NCBI GenBank assembly: GCA_913050005.1
Contig: CAJXBI010000009.1
Location: 1 to 46,124 of the forward strand
DNA length: 46,124 nt
Reading direction: 5' to 3'
Source: an uncultured Bacteroidota bacterium
GTDB taxonomy: Bacteria > Bacteroidota > Bacteroidia > NS11-12g > UBA9320
The position numbers and the translations under genes were made by a program. Each line of letters begins with the position of its first letter. The first letter of the stretch is position 1. The notes below the pieces were generated by a model. The model made no database searches, was not told the origin of the DNA, and saw only the letters and a list, made by a program, of their open reading frames with translations. Shown here piece by piece: positions 8,484 through 16,655 of the stretch.

Positions 8484-9662
8484 ATGGAAGCATATATAGT
8501 AAACGGATATAGAACGGCAGTTACAAAGGCCAAACGCGGGGGATTTAGTTATACTTCTCCAGTTGATTTTGGGGCTGTTGTCATTAATTATTTATTAGAG
8601 AATACACCTGGATTTGATCCTGAAATAGTTGATGATTTAATTGTTGGGAATGCAGTACCTGAAGCAGAGCAAGGCTTGCAAATGGCGAGGTGGATTAGTA
8701 TGAGGAGTAATTTGCCTATAGAGATACCCGGAGTTACAGTTAATAGGTATTGTGGGAGTGGAATAGAAACCATCTCCATGGCTGTTGCAAAAATAAAAGC
8801 GGGTTTAGCAGATTGCATTATTGCGGGTGGGACAGAGAGTATGAGTCTTGTACCAACTACAGGATTTAAGACGGTTCCTAATTATCATATTGCTAAAGAT
8901 CATGGTGATTATTTTTTGGAAATGGGTTTAACTGCAGAGGAAGTTTCGGTTAAATATGGTGTTTCAAGAGAGGATCAAGATGAGTTTTCACTTCAGTCCC
9001 ACAAAAAGGCAATTCGAGCAATACATGAGGGTAAATTTAAAAATCAGATTGTTCCAGTTGAAGTCGAAAAAGTTGATTTTGATCCATCAACGAATAAAAG
9101 AGTTACTTTAACCACCATTATTGATACTGATGAGGGTCCACGAAAAGACACTAATTTAGAGGTGTTATCTAAGCTCAAGCCTGCATTTAAAAAGGGAGGT
9201 ACAGTTACAGCCGGTAATAGTTCTCAGACGAGTGATGGGGCCTCATTTGTTCTAGTAATGAGTGAAAAATTGGTGAATCAATTAAATCTAACACCACAAG
9301 CTCGTTTGTTGAGTTGTGTTTCCGTTGGGGTTCATCCCAGGTATATGGGAATCGGACCAGTAGCTGCTGTCCCGAAAGCCTTGGCAAAGGCAGGTTTATC
9401 GTTAAAAGATATTGAATTAATTGAACTTAATGAGGCATTTGCGTCTCAGAGTTTAGCTGTCATTAGTGAATTGGGTCTTAATTCAGAAATTGTAAATGTA
9501 AATGGTGGTGCAATTAGTCTTGGTCACCCACTAGGGTGTACAGGTTCAAAATTAACAGTTCAAATTTTGGAAGAGTTAAGAATAAGAAAGCATAAATATG
9601 GTCTTGTAACGGCATGTATTGGAGGAGGACAAGGAATAGCAACCGTTTTAGAAAGAATTTAA
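8484..9662 (+). CDS. fadA: Acetyl-CoA C-acyltransferase (3-ketoacyl-CoA thiolase)
   Basis: A 392-residue thiolase that cleaves 3-ketoacyl-CoA with CoA to acetyl-CoA and a shortened acyl-CoA, the last step of the beta-oxidation cycle. Catalytic residues are visible: nucleophile Cys90 in NRYCGSGIE, His348 in GHPLGCTGS, and Cys378 in ACIGGGQG. The NEAFA motif that contributes an active-site Asn is present. It sits between fadN and fadE with gaps of 3 and 4 bases, so it is surely co-transcribed. A biosynthetic acetoacetyl-CoA thiolase would look similar, but the operon points to the degradative role. Confidence 0.96.
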   Translation: MEAYIVNGYRTAVTKAKRGGFSYTSPVDFGAVVINYLLENTPGFDPEIVDDLIVGNAVPEAEQGLQMARWISMRSNLPIEIPGVTVNRYCGSGIETISMAVAKIKAGLADCIIAGGTESMSLVPTTGFKTVPNYHIAKDHGDYFLEMGLTAEEVSVKYGVSREDQDEFSLQSHKKAIRAIHEGKFKNQIVPVEVEKVDFDPSTNKRVTLTTIIDTDEGPRKDTNLEVLSKLKPAFKKGGTVTAGNSSQTSDGASFVLVMSEKLVNQLNLTPQARLLSCVSVGVHPRYMGIGPVAAVPKALAKAGLSLKDIELIELNEAFASQSLAVISELGLNSEIVNVNGGAISLGHPLGCTGSKLTVQILEELRIRKHKYGLVTACIGGGQGIATVLERI

Positions 9663-9666
9663 AAAA

Positions 9667-11442
9667 ATGACGGAAAACAATATACAAGGAGGTGAATTCC
9701 TCATTAGAAATCAAGATCCAAGGGAAGTATATATTCCTGAAGATATTAGTGATGAGCAGGGGATGTTCCGATCCATGACTATGGATTTTTTAAGTAAAAA
9801 AGTGCGCCCACTTCGAGAGAAAATTGACAAACAACGAGAAAATCCAGATTTAATTCCTCAGTTGATGATTGAAGCAGGAAAATTAGGAATGTTGTCGGCA
9901 TCGTTACCCGAGGAATATGGTGGTATGGCTGTTGATTTCAATACAGAGACATTATTAAGTGAAGATTTGGGGACGAGTCAAAGTTTTAGTGTTGCTGTTG
10001 CTGCTCATACTGGCATTGGAACACTACCTTTTCTCTATTATGGAACTGAAGAGCAAAAAAGAAAATATCTACCTGGTTTAGGGGACGGATCTCTGAAGGC
10101 AGCTTATTGTCTCACTGAACCTAATAGTGGAAGTGATGCACTTTCTGCTAAAACAAAAGCAGTGTTAGAGGGAGATAATTGGGTGCTCAATGGAGGGAAA
10201 ATGTGGATTACCAATGGAGGTTTTGCCGATATTTTTACTGTTTTTGCTCAAGTCGATGGCGACAAGTTTACAGCGTTTATTGTTGAGCGTGACACTCCTG
10301 GCTTAAAAGTAGGTCAGGAGGAAGTTAAGTTGGGAATTAAGGGAAGTAGTACTTGTCAAGTTTTTTTAGAGAATGTGAAAATACCCAAGGATAACTTACT
10401 TGGCGAGATAGGCAAAGGACATAAGATTGCTTTTAACGTATTGAATATTGGTAGATTTAAATTATGTGCTATGGTTATGGGAGCATGTAAACAAAGTATT
10501 GATATTTCGGTTAAATACGCTAATGAAAGACATCAATTTGGGGTGCCTATAAGCAGTTTTGGAGCCATCCAACAAAAAATAGCAGATATGGCTATTTATA
10601 CCTATGCTACTGAAAGTGCAACTTATCGTGTATCTGGTTTAATACAAGATAAAATTTCTTTTTTGGTATCTGATGGAATGGCAAAACCTCAATCAAAATT
10701 GATAGCAGCAGAAGAGTATAGCGTAGAATGTGCATTATTAAAGGTGTTGGGGTCAGAGTCGTTGGATTTTGTGATCGATGAAGCCGTACAAATTTTTGGA
10801 GGAACAGGTTATTCCGAGGAGTATCCTGTGGCTAGCATGTATAGAGATGCCAGAATCAATCGAATTTTTGAAGGAACTAACGAGATAAACAGAATGCTTG
10901 CTGTTGGTCAAATTTTAAAAAAAGCAATGAAAGGAAAAATTGATTTGATGGGACCCGCTATGAAAATTCAAGATGAATTGATGGAAATTCCTGATTTTGA
11001 ATGTGAACAAGATGAAGTTCTTTATCAAGAAAAGAAGTCAGTTGTTCAGGCAAAAAAAGCAATTTTAATGTTAGCTGGAGCAGCAGCAAAAAAATACATG
11101 TTAGAGTTAGAAAATAAGCAAGAGATTCTGATGAATTTAGCTGATATGCTTATACAAGTTTTTACAGCTGAAAGCACGGTATTAAGAACTGGAAAATTAG
11201 TGAATAAATCAGGAGTCGAATCATATGAGAGGGAGATAAATATGACAAAATGTTATGTTAATGAGGCAATGGAAAAAACATACCTCTCAGGAAAACATTT
11301 ACTAGCAGAATTAGCTGAAGATGACATGTTAGTGATGATGCATATGGGATTGAAAAGGTTTACAAAATACCCTATTTTAAATACAATATCTCTCAAGAAA
11401 AATATCGCATCAGTATTGATAGAAAAAAATACGTTTTATTAA
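9667..11442 (+). CDS. fadE: Acyl-CoA dehydrogenase
   Basis: A 591-residue FAD enzyme introducing the trans-2 double bond in acyl-CoA, the first beta-oxidation step. It is longer than short/medium-chain dehydrogenases (about 380) and matches the VLCAD/FadE type with an extra C-terminal domain. Visible motifs are AYCLTEPNSGSDA (147-159, FAD/substrate), WITNGGFADIF, and YRDARINRIFEGTNEI, with Glu402 as the likely catalytic base. Order and sizes of fadN-fadA-fadE match the B. subtilis fadNAE operon. Acyl-CoA synthetase and electron-transfer flavoprotein genes are not next to it. It ends 3 bases before the convergent FKBP gene. Confidence 0.96.
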   Translation: MTENNIQGGEFLIRNQDPREVYIPEDISDEQGMFRSMTMDFLSKKVRPLREKIDKQRENPDLIPQLMIEAGKLGMLSASLPEEYGGMAVDFNTETLLSEDLGTSQSFSVAVAAHTGIGTLPFLYYGTEEQKRKYLPGLGDGSLKAAYCLTEPNSGSDALSAKTKAVLEGDNWVLNGGKMWITNGGFADIFTVFAQVDGDKFTAFIVERDTPGLKVGQEEVKLGIKGSSTCQVFLENVKIPKDNLLGEIGKGHKIAFNVLNIGRFKLCAMVMGACKQSIDISVKYANERHQFGVPISSFGAIQQKIADMAIYTYATESATYRVSGLIQDKISFLVSDGMAKPQSKLIAAEEYSVECALLKVLGSESLDFVIDEAVQIFGGTGYSEEYPVASMYRDARINRIFEGTNEINRMLAVGQILKKAMKGKIDLMGPAMKIQDELMEIPDFECEQDEVLYQEKKSVVQAKKAILMLAGAAAKKYMLELENKQEILMNLADMLIQVFTAESTVLRTGKLVNKSGVESYEREINMTKCYVNEAMEKTYLSGKHLLAELAEDDMLVMMHMGLKRFTKYPILNTISLKKNIASVLIEKNTFY

Positions 11443-11445
11443 AAG

Positions 11446-12123
11446 TTATTTTACTATCTCTAATAATTCAATTGTAAAAATCAGCGTAGAATATGCAGGA
11501 ATATTTGCTCCCATCGCTCTTTCACCATAAGCAAGGTTGTGTGGTATGTAAAGCTCCCATTTACTACCTATCGGCATGAGTTTTAATGCCTCTGTCCACC
11601 CAGCGATTACTTGATTTACACCAAAAGTTGCAGGTTGCCCACGATCGTAACTACTGTCAAATTGTTTTCCGTTTATGAGTGTTCCTCTGTAATGTGTTTT
11701 TACAGTTTGACCATCGATAGGAATAGCTCCATTACCTTTATTAATTACTTTGTATTGGAGTCCACTAGGTAGTGAGATTACTCCTTCTTTCGTGGCATTT
11801 TGAGCAAGAAATGCTCTGCCTTCAGCAGTCATTAATTCCATTTTAGCTGCCTTAGCTTTTGAAACATAGTCATTGATAACGGTATTCGATAGCTGTCCTT
11901 CCATATTTGCATGATTATGTATAAGAACATCTTTTACAGCTTCGGCAAATACCACAAAATTAAGTGTGTCAATTCCACCAGATTTCAGACTATTGGCAAT
12001 ATTCATTCCGACAGCGTAGGACACACTATCAATTTCTGTAGCAAGATGAGCATGGCTGTGTTGTGCTTCACTTTTTCCTTGAATGAGAATAAGTATTAGA
12101 GTAACAATGGTTAATTTTTTCAT
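11446..12123 (-). CDS. FKBP-type peptidyl-prolyl cis-trans isomerase, exported
   Basis: A 225-residue protein with a signal peptide (about 1-21, ending SEAQ), so it acts in the periplasm or is anchored outside the inner membrane. Residues about 30-115 resemble the helical FKBP_N dimerisation domain of FkpA/Mip proteins (TEIDSVSYAVGMNIANSLK). Residues about 120-225 are the FKBP catalytic domain, with THYRGTLINGKQFDSSYDRG, VIAGWTEALKLMPIGSKWEL and IPAYSTLIF. It presumably helps fold envelope proteins. The mature N-terminus is unusually His-rich (HSHAH). A TATTTTTG box lies only 4 bases before the ATG. It converges with fadE across 3 bases. Confidence 0.93.
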   Translation of the reverse strand: MKKLTIVTLILILIQGKSEAQHSHAHLATEIDSVSYAVGMNIANSLKSGGIDTLNFVVFAEAVKDVLIHNHANMEGQLSNTVINDYVSKAKAAKMELMTAEGRAFLAQNATKEGVISLPSGLQYKVINKGNGAIPIDGQTVKTHYRGTLINGKQFDSSYDRGQPATFGVNQVIAGWTEALKLMPIGSKWELYIPHNLAYGERAMGANIPAYSTLIFTIELLEIVK

Positions 12124-12127
12124 AGTT

Positions 12128-12135
12128 CAAAAATA
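12128..12135 (-). promoter_or_regulatory. Candidate -7 box of the FKBP gene
   Basis: Minus strand TATTTTTG matches TAnnTTTG exactly, 4 bases before the ATG, implying a leaderless or nearly leaderless message. No clear -33 TTG. Confidence 0.35.
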
Positions 12136-12165
12136 GTTTTATGGCTTAGATAAAAGGGTATAATT

Positions 12166-13185
12166 TTAGTTAAGTTTTTTACTTAATCGATTACTAAACG
12201 TGAGAATACCAACAGCAATACTCTCCGAGGAACCAAAACACTTAGTGGTGCTTCCCGTGATTCTTGTGAAAGAAGGGTAGGGATATTCTACATTTTTTAA
12301 ATTTTTGTCCAAAAGGTAGATCCCGCTACTATTGGGTTCACCAGTTCCTGCATAGTAGTTGCCAAAAACAGCAAAATGAATACTGCTTTGACGCTTTTGG
12401 ATGGTTGAAATTTCATGGTCATCAATGATACGATAATTAGAGAAGGTGAAGTTCTTAGTCCATATTGAGTCTAATTGACTTTTCGTGATTTTTTCTTTGC
12501 AACTTCTATCGATAACGTAAAGTGTATCCTTTTGGAGTGCTAAAAGGGATGAAATCATCAGCTGCTTGGGATCTGTTTTAGAAACAAATGTGTTGAAATT
12601 AATGGAGTATGATACATTGAGTAATGGCGGCAATGCATCAATAAACTGTTGTTTTTGACTGGATTTTAATGGCTTTTGATACTTAACTATAAGACTTGAA
12701 TATTCGGTTAATTCTAATTCTATTCCAATTGCTAAAGAATGACTGATGATGTTATCGTATTCTTTGATTATGGAAGTAATTTTAGGTACCTGTTTATCCA
12801 TTCCGTTATATGTTTTAGTTGAATTTAGTACATAGGACGGTGAGTAGCTAATCATCAAATTTGTTTTGGATAATTTCCCAAAATTGGATTTTAAACCGAT
12901 ATTAAAAAACAAATCTTTGGCAGTTACAGAGGTAAAAATTTCTGCATTATTATATTGGAGGTTTCTTATTCCTAATGAGGAAAATACAGATATGTTTTTA
13001 AAAGAATAGGAGGAAAATAGTTGACCATTCCAACCTATTTTAGGGTCAAAATAATCAGGTAACTGAGGTAAAGTAATTCCACCAGCAATACCATATTTCC
13101 ATTTTAGCTTTTGATTAGTTTGGGTTTGGCAAATACCAGTAATTAATATGCATGTGAATATCCAAAAAATTAACCCTCTTTTCAT
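12166..13185 (-). CDS. Unknown exported protein with beta-barrel-like N-terminal half
   Basis: A 339-residue protein I do not recognise. An N-terminal hydrophobic signal (about 1-19, before TQTNQ) indicates export. Residues 25-200 show alternating beta-strand patterns rich in aromatics (KYGIAGGITLP, LFSSYSFKNISVFSSLGIR, NLMISYSPSYVLN, HSLAIGIELELTEYSSLIV), as in small outer-membrane beta-barrels. The last 130 residues are different and look globular (DTLYVIDRSCKEKITKSQL, then HFAVFGNYYAGTGEPNSSGIYLLDKN). It precedes the FKBP gene by 42 bases on the same strand. A TAAATTTG box lies 7 bases before the start. No function can be assigned. Confidence 0.75.
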   Translation of the reverse strand: MKRGLIFWIFTCILITGICQTQTNQKLKWKYGIAGGITLPQLPDYFDPKIGWNGQLFSSYSFKNISVFSSLGIRNLQYNNAEIFTSVTAKDLFFNIGLKSNFGKLSKTNLMISYSPSYVLNSTKTYNGMDKQVPKITSIIKEYDNIISHSLAIGIELELTEYSSLIVKYQKPLKSSQKQQFIDALPPLLNVSYSINFNTFVSKTDPKQLMISSLLALQKDTLYVIDRSCKEKITKSQLDSIWTKNFTFSNYRIIDDHEISTIQKRQSSIHFAVFGNYYAGTGEPNSSGIYLLDKNLKNVEYPYPSFTRITGSTTKCFGSSESIAVGILTFSNRLSKKLN

Positions 13186-13192
13186 ATGGAGT

Positions 13193-13200
13193 CAAATTTA
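13193..13200 (-). promoter_or_regulatory. Candidate -7 box of the unknown exported-protein gene
   Basis: Minus strand TAAATTTG, exact TAnnTTTG, 7 bases before the ATG at 13185. No -33 TTG at normal distance. Confidence 0.35.
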
Positions 13201-13255
13201 CAATAATCAACGTATTACGATTGAAGCTTTTTTTTATTCTTGAGTCAATAAGTCT

Positions 13256-13263
13256 TAATTTTG
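13256..13263 (+). promoter_or_regulatory. Candidate -7 box of anmK
   Basis: TAATTTTG matches TAnnTTTG exactly, 52 bases before the anmK ATG. The nearest upstream TTG (13240-13242) is only 13 bases away, shorter than usual. Confidence 0.35.
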
Positions 13264-13315
13264 TTCGCTAATATTATAGAGGGGAAATAAATTATCAGAA
13301 AAATAGAATAGCTTT

Positions 13316-14401
13316 ATGAATAAGTATAACATTGTTGGAGTAATGTCTGGCACATCGATGGATGGATTAGATCTTGCTCATGTCACATTAGAGGAAGTAG
13401 AACAAGGTAAATGGCATTATGATATCAATGCCTCTGTTACCATCCGATATGAAGAAAAATGGCGACTGAGATTGTCTAAATTAAGACATCAAAATTCATT
13501 AATATTTTACAGAACAGATCGTTTTTACGGTCAATATATTGGGGAGTGTATTAATAATTTTCTTTCAGAAAATGATCTACAAGCAGATTTAATTTCTTCT
13601 CATGGTCATACAGTTTTTCATCAGCCAGAGAATAATCTTTCCGTTCAAATCGGAGATGGAAATAGCATCTATGCCATTACAGGAATACCAACGGTTACTA
13701 ACTTTAGAGCGATTGATGTTATTTTGGGTGGAGAGGGTGCCCCTCTAGTGGGTATTGCAGATGATTATTTATTTGGGGAGTATGATATGTGTCTTAATCT
13801 TGGTGGATTTGCCAATATCTCTTCAAGCAAACAGCAGCAGGCTTTTGATGTAAGCCCATGTAATATTGTATTAAACAGAATTGCTCGTGAATTTGATCAA
13901 GAATATGATAAAGATGGAGCAATTGCAGAGCGTGGTTCTATTGATTATGATTTACTATCCGAATTAAATGACATTGAATTTTACACCTATGAAAATCCCA
14001 AGTCTCTTGGAAGAGAATGGATTAGTTCCAATTTCTGGCCTGTTGTTAGACGCAGTGATGCAAATAAGGAGGATAAAATGAAAACATTGGTTGACCACAT
14101 TGTATTTCAGATTTCTAACACTATTGAAGATTTGTCTGGTGGTGATTCAAGCAGCAAAAGAGTTTATGTAACGGGAGGAGGAGCATATAACACAGTATTA
14201 ATAAATCACTTAAGAAGTCATACGGATGCTGAGGTAATTGTGCCAGATTCTGATATAGTTGAGTATAAAGAGGCTCTTGCTTTTGCGTTGCTTGGTATTC
14301 TAAGAGTTAAAAATCAGATAAATGTATTGTCTTCTCATACCGGAGCTGAGAATGATTCTGTCTCTGGGAGTTTATATGGAGATTTCTCAAAATTGATATA
14401 A
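13316..14401 (+). CDS. anmK: Anhydro-N-acetylmuramic acid kinase
   Basis: A 361-residue cytoplasmic kinase that opens the 1,6-anhydro ring of anhydro-MurNAc and phosphorylates it to MurNAc-6-phosphate during peptidoglycan recycling. Recognised by VGVMSGTSMDGLDLA (7-21, phosphate loop), SSHGHTVFHQP (about 94-104), GGEGAPLVGIAD, NLGGFANIS, and FDVSPCN with Asp178 in the position of the catalytic base. The last is usually written DxxPxN. TGGGAYN near the C-terminus is also typical. Its TAA stop overlaps the next gene's ATG by one base. With glmS in the same window, both amino-sugar supply and recycling are represented, though the two are not in one operon. Confidence 0.95.
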   Translation: MNKYNIVGVMSGTSMDGLDLAHVTLEEVEQGKWHYDINASVTIRYEEKWRLRLSKLRHQNSLIFYRTDRFYGQYIGECINNFLSENDLQADLISSHGHTVFHQPENNLSVQIGDGNSIYAITGIPTVTNFRAIDVILGGEGAPLVGIADDYLFGEYDMCLNLGGFANISSSKQQQAFDVSPCNIVLNRIAREFDQEYDKDGAIAERGSIDYDLLSELNDIEFYTYENPKSLGREWISSNFWPVVRRSDANKEDKMKTLVDHIVFQISNTIEDLSGGDSSSKRVYVTGGGAYNTVLINHLRSHTDAEVIVPDSDIVEYKEALAFALLGILRVKNQINVLSSHTGAENDSVSGSLYGDFSKLI

Positions 14402-15675
14402 TGGAAAGCTTATTAAAGAAATTTGAAAACAAACAACCGGAAATTGTTTTTGAGTGGAAAGACTCTGAAACAGAAGCCGAGGGATGGATTGTCATTAATT
14501 CACTAAGAAATGGTGCTGCAGGAGGGGGAACTCGAATGCGAAAAGGATTAAACAAAAGGGAAGTAGAATCTCTAGCCAAGACTATGGAGGTTAAATTTAC
14601 AGTAGCTGGCCCCCCTATTGGAGGTGCCAAATCTGGAATAAATTTTGATCCTGCTGATCCTCGCAAAGAGGAGGTGTTAAAGCGATGGTATGCTGCTGTT
14701 GCTCCGTTATTACGAAATTATTACGGAACAGGAGGCGATTTGAATGTAGATGAGATACACGAAGTAATCCCAATTACAGCTGAACTAGGCATTTTACATC
14801 CGCAAGAAGGTGTAGTTCAAGGGTATTATAAATCTTATGATAAAGTAGAAAAATTACAAGCTATTTCAAGGCTCCAAAATGGAGTATTACTTCCAATAAT
14901 TGACGAACGATTTACACCTGATGTTAGCAAACAATATACAATTGCTGATATGATTACGGGTTGGGGTGTTTCTGAGGGTGTTCGCCATTTTTATGAACTT
15001 TGGGGAGGAACAATGAACTATAAAACTGCCATTATTCAGGGCTGGGGAAATGTAAGTGCAGCAGCAGCTTTTTATTTAGCAAAACACGGTGTTAGCATAA
15101 TTGGAATTATCGATCGAAATGGAGGCCTAATCAATAAACAAGGGTTCACGCTTGATGAGATTGTTGATTTATTTAAAAATAGAAATGGCAATGAACTTGT
15201 GGCTGATAATTTATTGAGCTTTGAGGAAACTAATAGTCAAATTTGGGACTTAGGTGCAGAGATATTTATACCTGGAGCTTCTAGTCGTTTGATCAGTAAA
15301 GACCAAGTAACTTCTCTAATTGATGGACAATGTGAAGTAATTAGTTGTGGTGCTAATGTGCCTTTTGCTGACCCAGAAATATTCATGGGAGAAATTTCAA
15401 TGTATGCTGATGCTAATATTGCTGTCATTCCAGATTTTATTGCGAATTGTGGAATGGCGAGAACTTTTGGTTTCTTGATGAGTGAAAAAGGAGAAGTGAA
15501 TGATGTTGCGATTCTTAAAGATTCTTCTGAATTAATTGGGAATCAAATGAGGAGATTACATCAATTTAACCCTAGGACTAAGGGTTTGAGTAGAAAAGCA
15601 CTAGAAATGAGTCTAACCGATCTAGTGGATACTGGAGAAACCAGTCATCGATCAGGTATTGGAGGCACAAAGTAA
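14401..15675 (+). CDS. Glu/Leu/Phe/Val dehydrogenase
   Basis: A 424-residue amino-acid dehydrogenase of the glutamate/leucine/phenylalanine/valine family, deaminating an amino acid to its 2-oxoacid with NAD(P). The substrate domain shows GGTRMRKGL, VKFTVAGPPIGGAKSGI with the likely catalytic Lys77, and YYGTGGDLNVDE. The cofactor domain shows GWGNVS (214-219), then VIPDFIANCGM. The GPPIGGAKSGI loop resembles both glutamate and leucine dehydrogenases, so the substrate is uncertain. It is translationally coupled to anmK by a TAATG overlap. It converges with the next gene, leaving 5 bases. Confidence 0.92.
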   Translation: MESLLKKFENKQPEIVFEWKDSETEAEGWIVINSLRNGAAGGGTRMRKGLNKREVESLAKTMEVKFTVAGPPIGGAKSGINFDPADPRKEEVLKRWYAAVAPLLRNYYGTGGDLNVDEIHEVIPITAELGILHPQEGVVQGYYKSYDKVEKLQAISRLQNGVLLPIIDERFTPDVSKQYTIADMITGWGVSEGVRHFYELWGGTMNYKTAIIQGWGNVSAAAAFYLAKHGVSIIGIIDRNGGLINKQGFTLDEIVDLFKNRNGNELVADNLLSFEETNSQIWDLGAEIFIPGASSRLISKDQVTSLIDGQCEVISCGANVPFADPEIFMGEISMYADANIAVIPDFIANCGMARTFGFLMSEKGEVNDVAILKDSSELIGNQMRRLHQFNPRTKGLSRKALEMSLTDLVDTGETSHRSGIGGTK

Positions 15676-15680
15676 ATCTG

Positions 15681-16643
15681 TTAAAATCCAACCTTACTCT
15701 GAGTCTTTACTCCAACAGGGTGTTGATTAGCAGCAAGTCTTGCATATTCCCTTGCTTTTTCAATGTTTCCTTTTCTCTCTTCGTTAATTGCTAGGTTATG
15801 ATAGAGATAGGCTAATTTTTTTCTTTTCACCTCATATTCTGTTCCTTCAAGCCAAGTTTCTTTAGCGTCTTTCCATTTTTCTTGAGCTGCAGCTCGTGCA
15901 CCATTTTCAAGATATAGGTTACCAGATGCATATATATTTCGTGTTCGTAAATGTTTTGTAGGCGAAATTCGTTGAGCATATTGTCTTCCTAGCTCAGCAC
16001 CTAGGTTAGCCATTTCTCTTCTGTAATTTGAATTTAAGAGTAAGGTAGCTCTTGACCTATCAATGGATTCAGCCTCATAAAAGTATGTTTTATTCTGTTC
16101 CCACTGGTCAATCAGAGTACCAGATTTAGCGTTATATAGTCGCCATCCTGTTTTTACTTCAATTGTTCGTTTACCTATGATGTAGTCTACTTCTTTGTAG
16201 GTATTGTTACCCAAATTTTCACGTCTGATATCAATGGTGTATGTGTCACTTATTTTTTGGTCCAACATTTCAAGAGAAGCGATAATATCGTTGCTAATTC
16301 CCGTACTTATGATTTCATTTGAATTAAGTGTGTCGGGGAATTGCCCATCGGCTTTCTTTTTATATTTTTCTTGTGTATTTGATACGGACAGAAATTTCTG
16401 CCTTCTAACTTGATTTTTGAAATTGTTAATACATGCTACCATGAAGTCAGGGATATTGGGGTTCAGTCCAGTATTATTGAATGAGTACCCAAGTCTCACT
16501 CTGTTCAAAACACCAATGGATTTTGTTTCAGCAGGTAATTTTATGGTAGCCTCTGTTATTCCAGTCTCCCAGCTTATTCTCTGCAGAGTAATACATGAGC
16601 TCATGGTTACGACAAGGATTAAGTACAATTTGTAAGATTTCAT
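15681..16643 (-). CDS. DUF6340-like lipoprotein with TPR-like C-terminus
   Basis: A 320-residue lipoprotein: a short hydrophobic signal ends in a lipobox-like TMSSC (Cys17). The next part (ETKSIGVLNRVRLGYS) and overall plan fit DUF6340, a Bacteroidota family of unknown function. This assignment is from memory, not from a search. The middle part predicts beta strands (KEVDYIIGKRTIEVKTGWRLYNAK). From about 230 on the sequence is helical with a TPR-like pattern (YLYHNLAINEERKGNIEKA). The gene follows uvrB by only 12 bases and has no promoter box of its own, so it is probably co-transcribed with uvrB. Function unknown. Confidence 0.8.
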   Translation of the reverse strand: MKSYKLYLILVVTMSSCITLQRISWETGITEATIKLPAETKSIGVLNRVRLGYSFNNTGLNPNIPDFMVACINNFKNQVRRQKFLSVSNTQEKYKKKADGQFPDTLNSNEIISTGISNDIIASLEMLDQKISDTYTIDIRRENLGNNTYKEVDYIIGKRTIEVKTGWRLYNAKSGTLIDQWEQNKTYFYEAESIDRSRATLLLNSNYRREMANLGAELGRQYAQRISPTKHLRTRNIYASGNLYLENGARAAAQEKWKDAKETWLEGTEYEVKRKKLAYLYHNLAINEERKGNIEKAREYARLAANQHPVGVKTQSKVGF

Positions 16644-16655
16644 ATGCTTTACTTT

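Noticed and set aside
9686-9695. Strong Shine-Dalgarno-like AAGGAGGTGA inside the start of fadE
   Set aside because: It is codons 7-9 of fadE and no in-frame start follows within the right distance; Bacteroidota rarely use such sites. Coincidental coding sequence.
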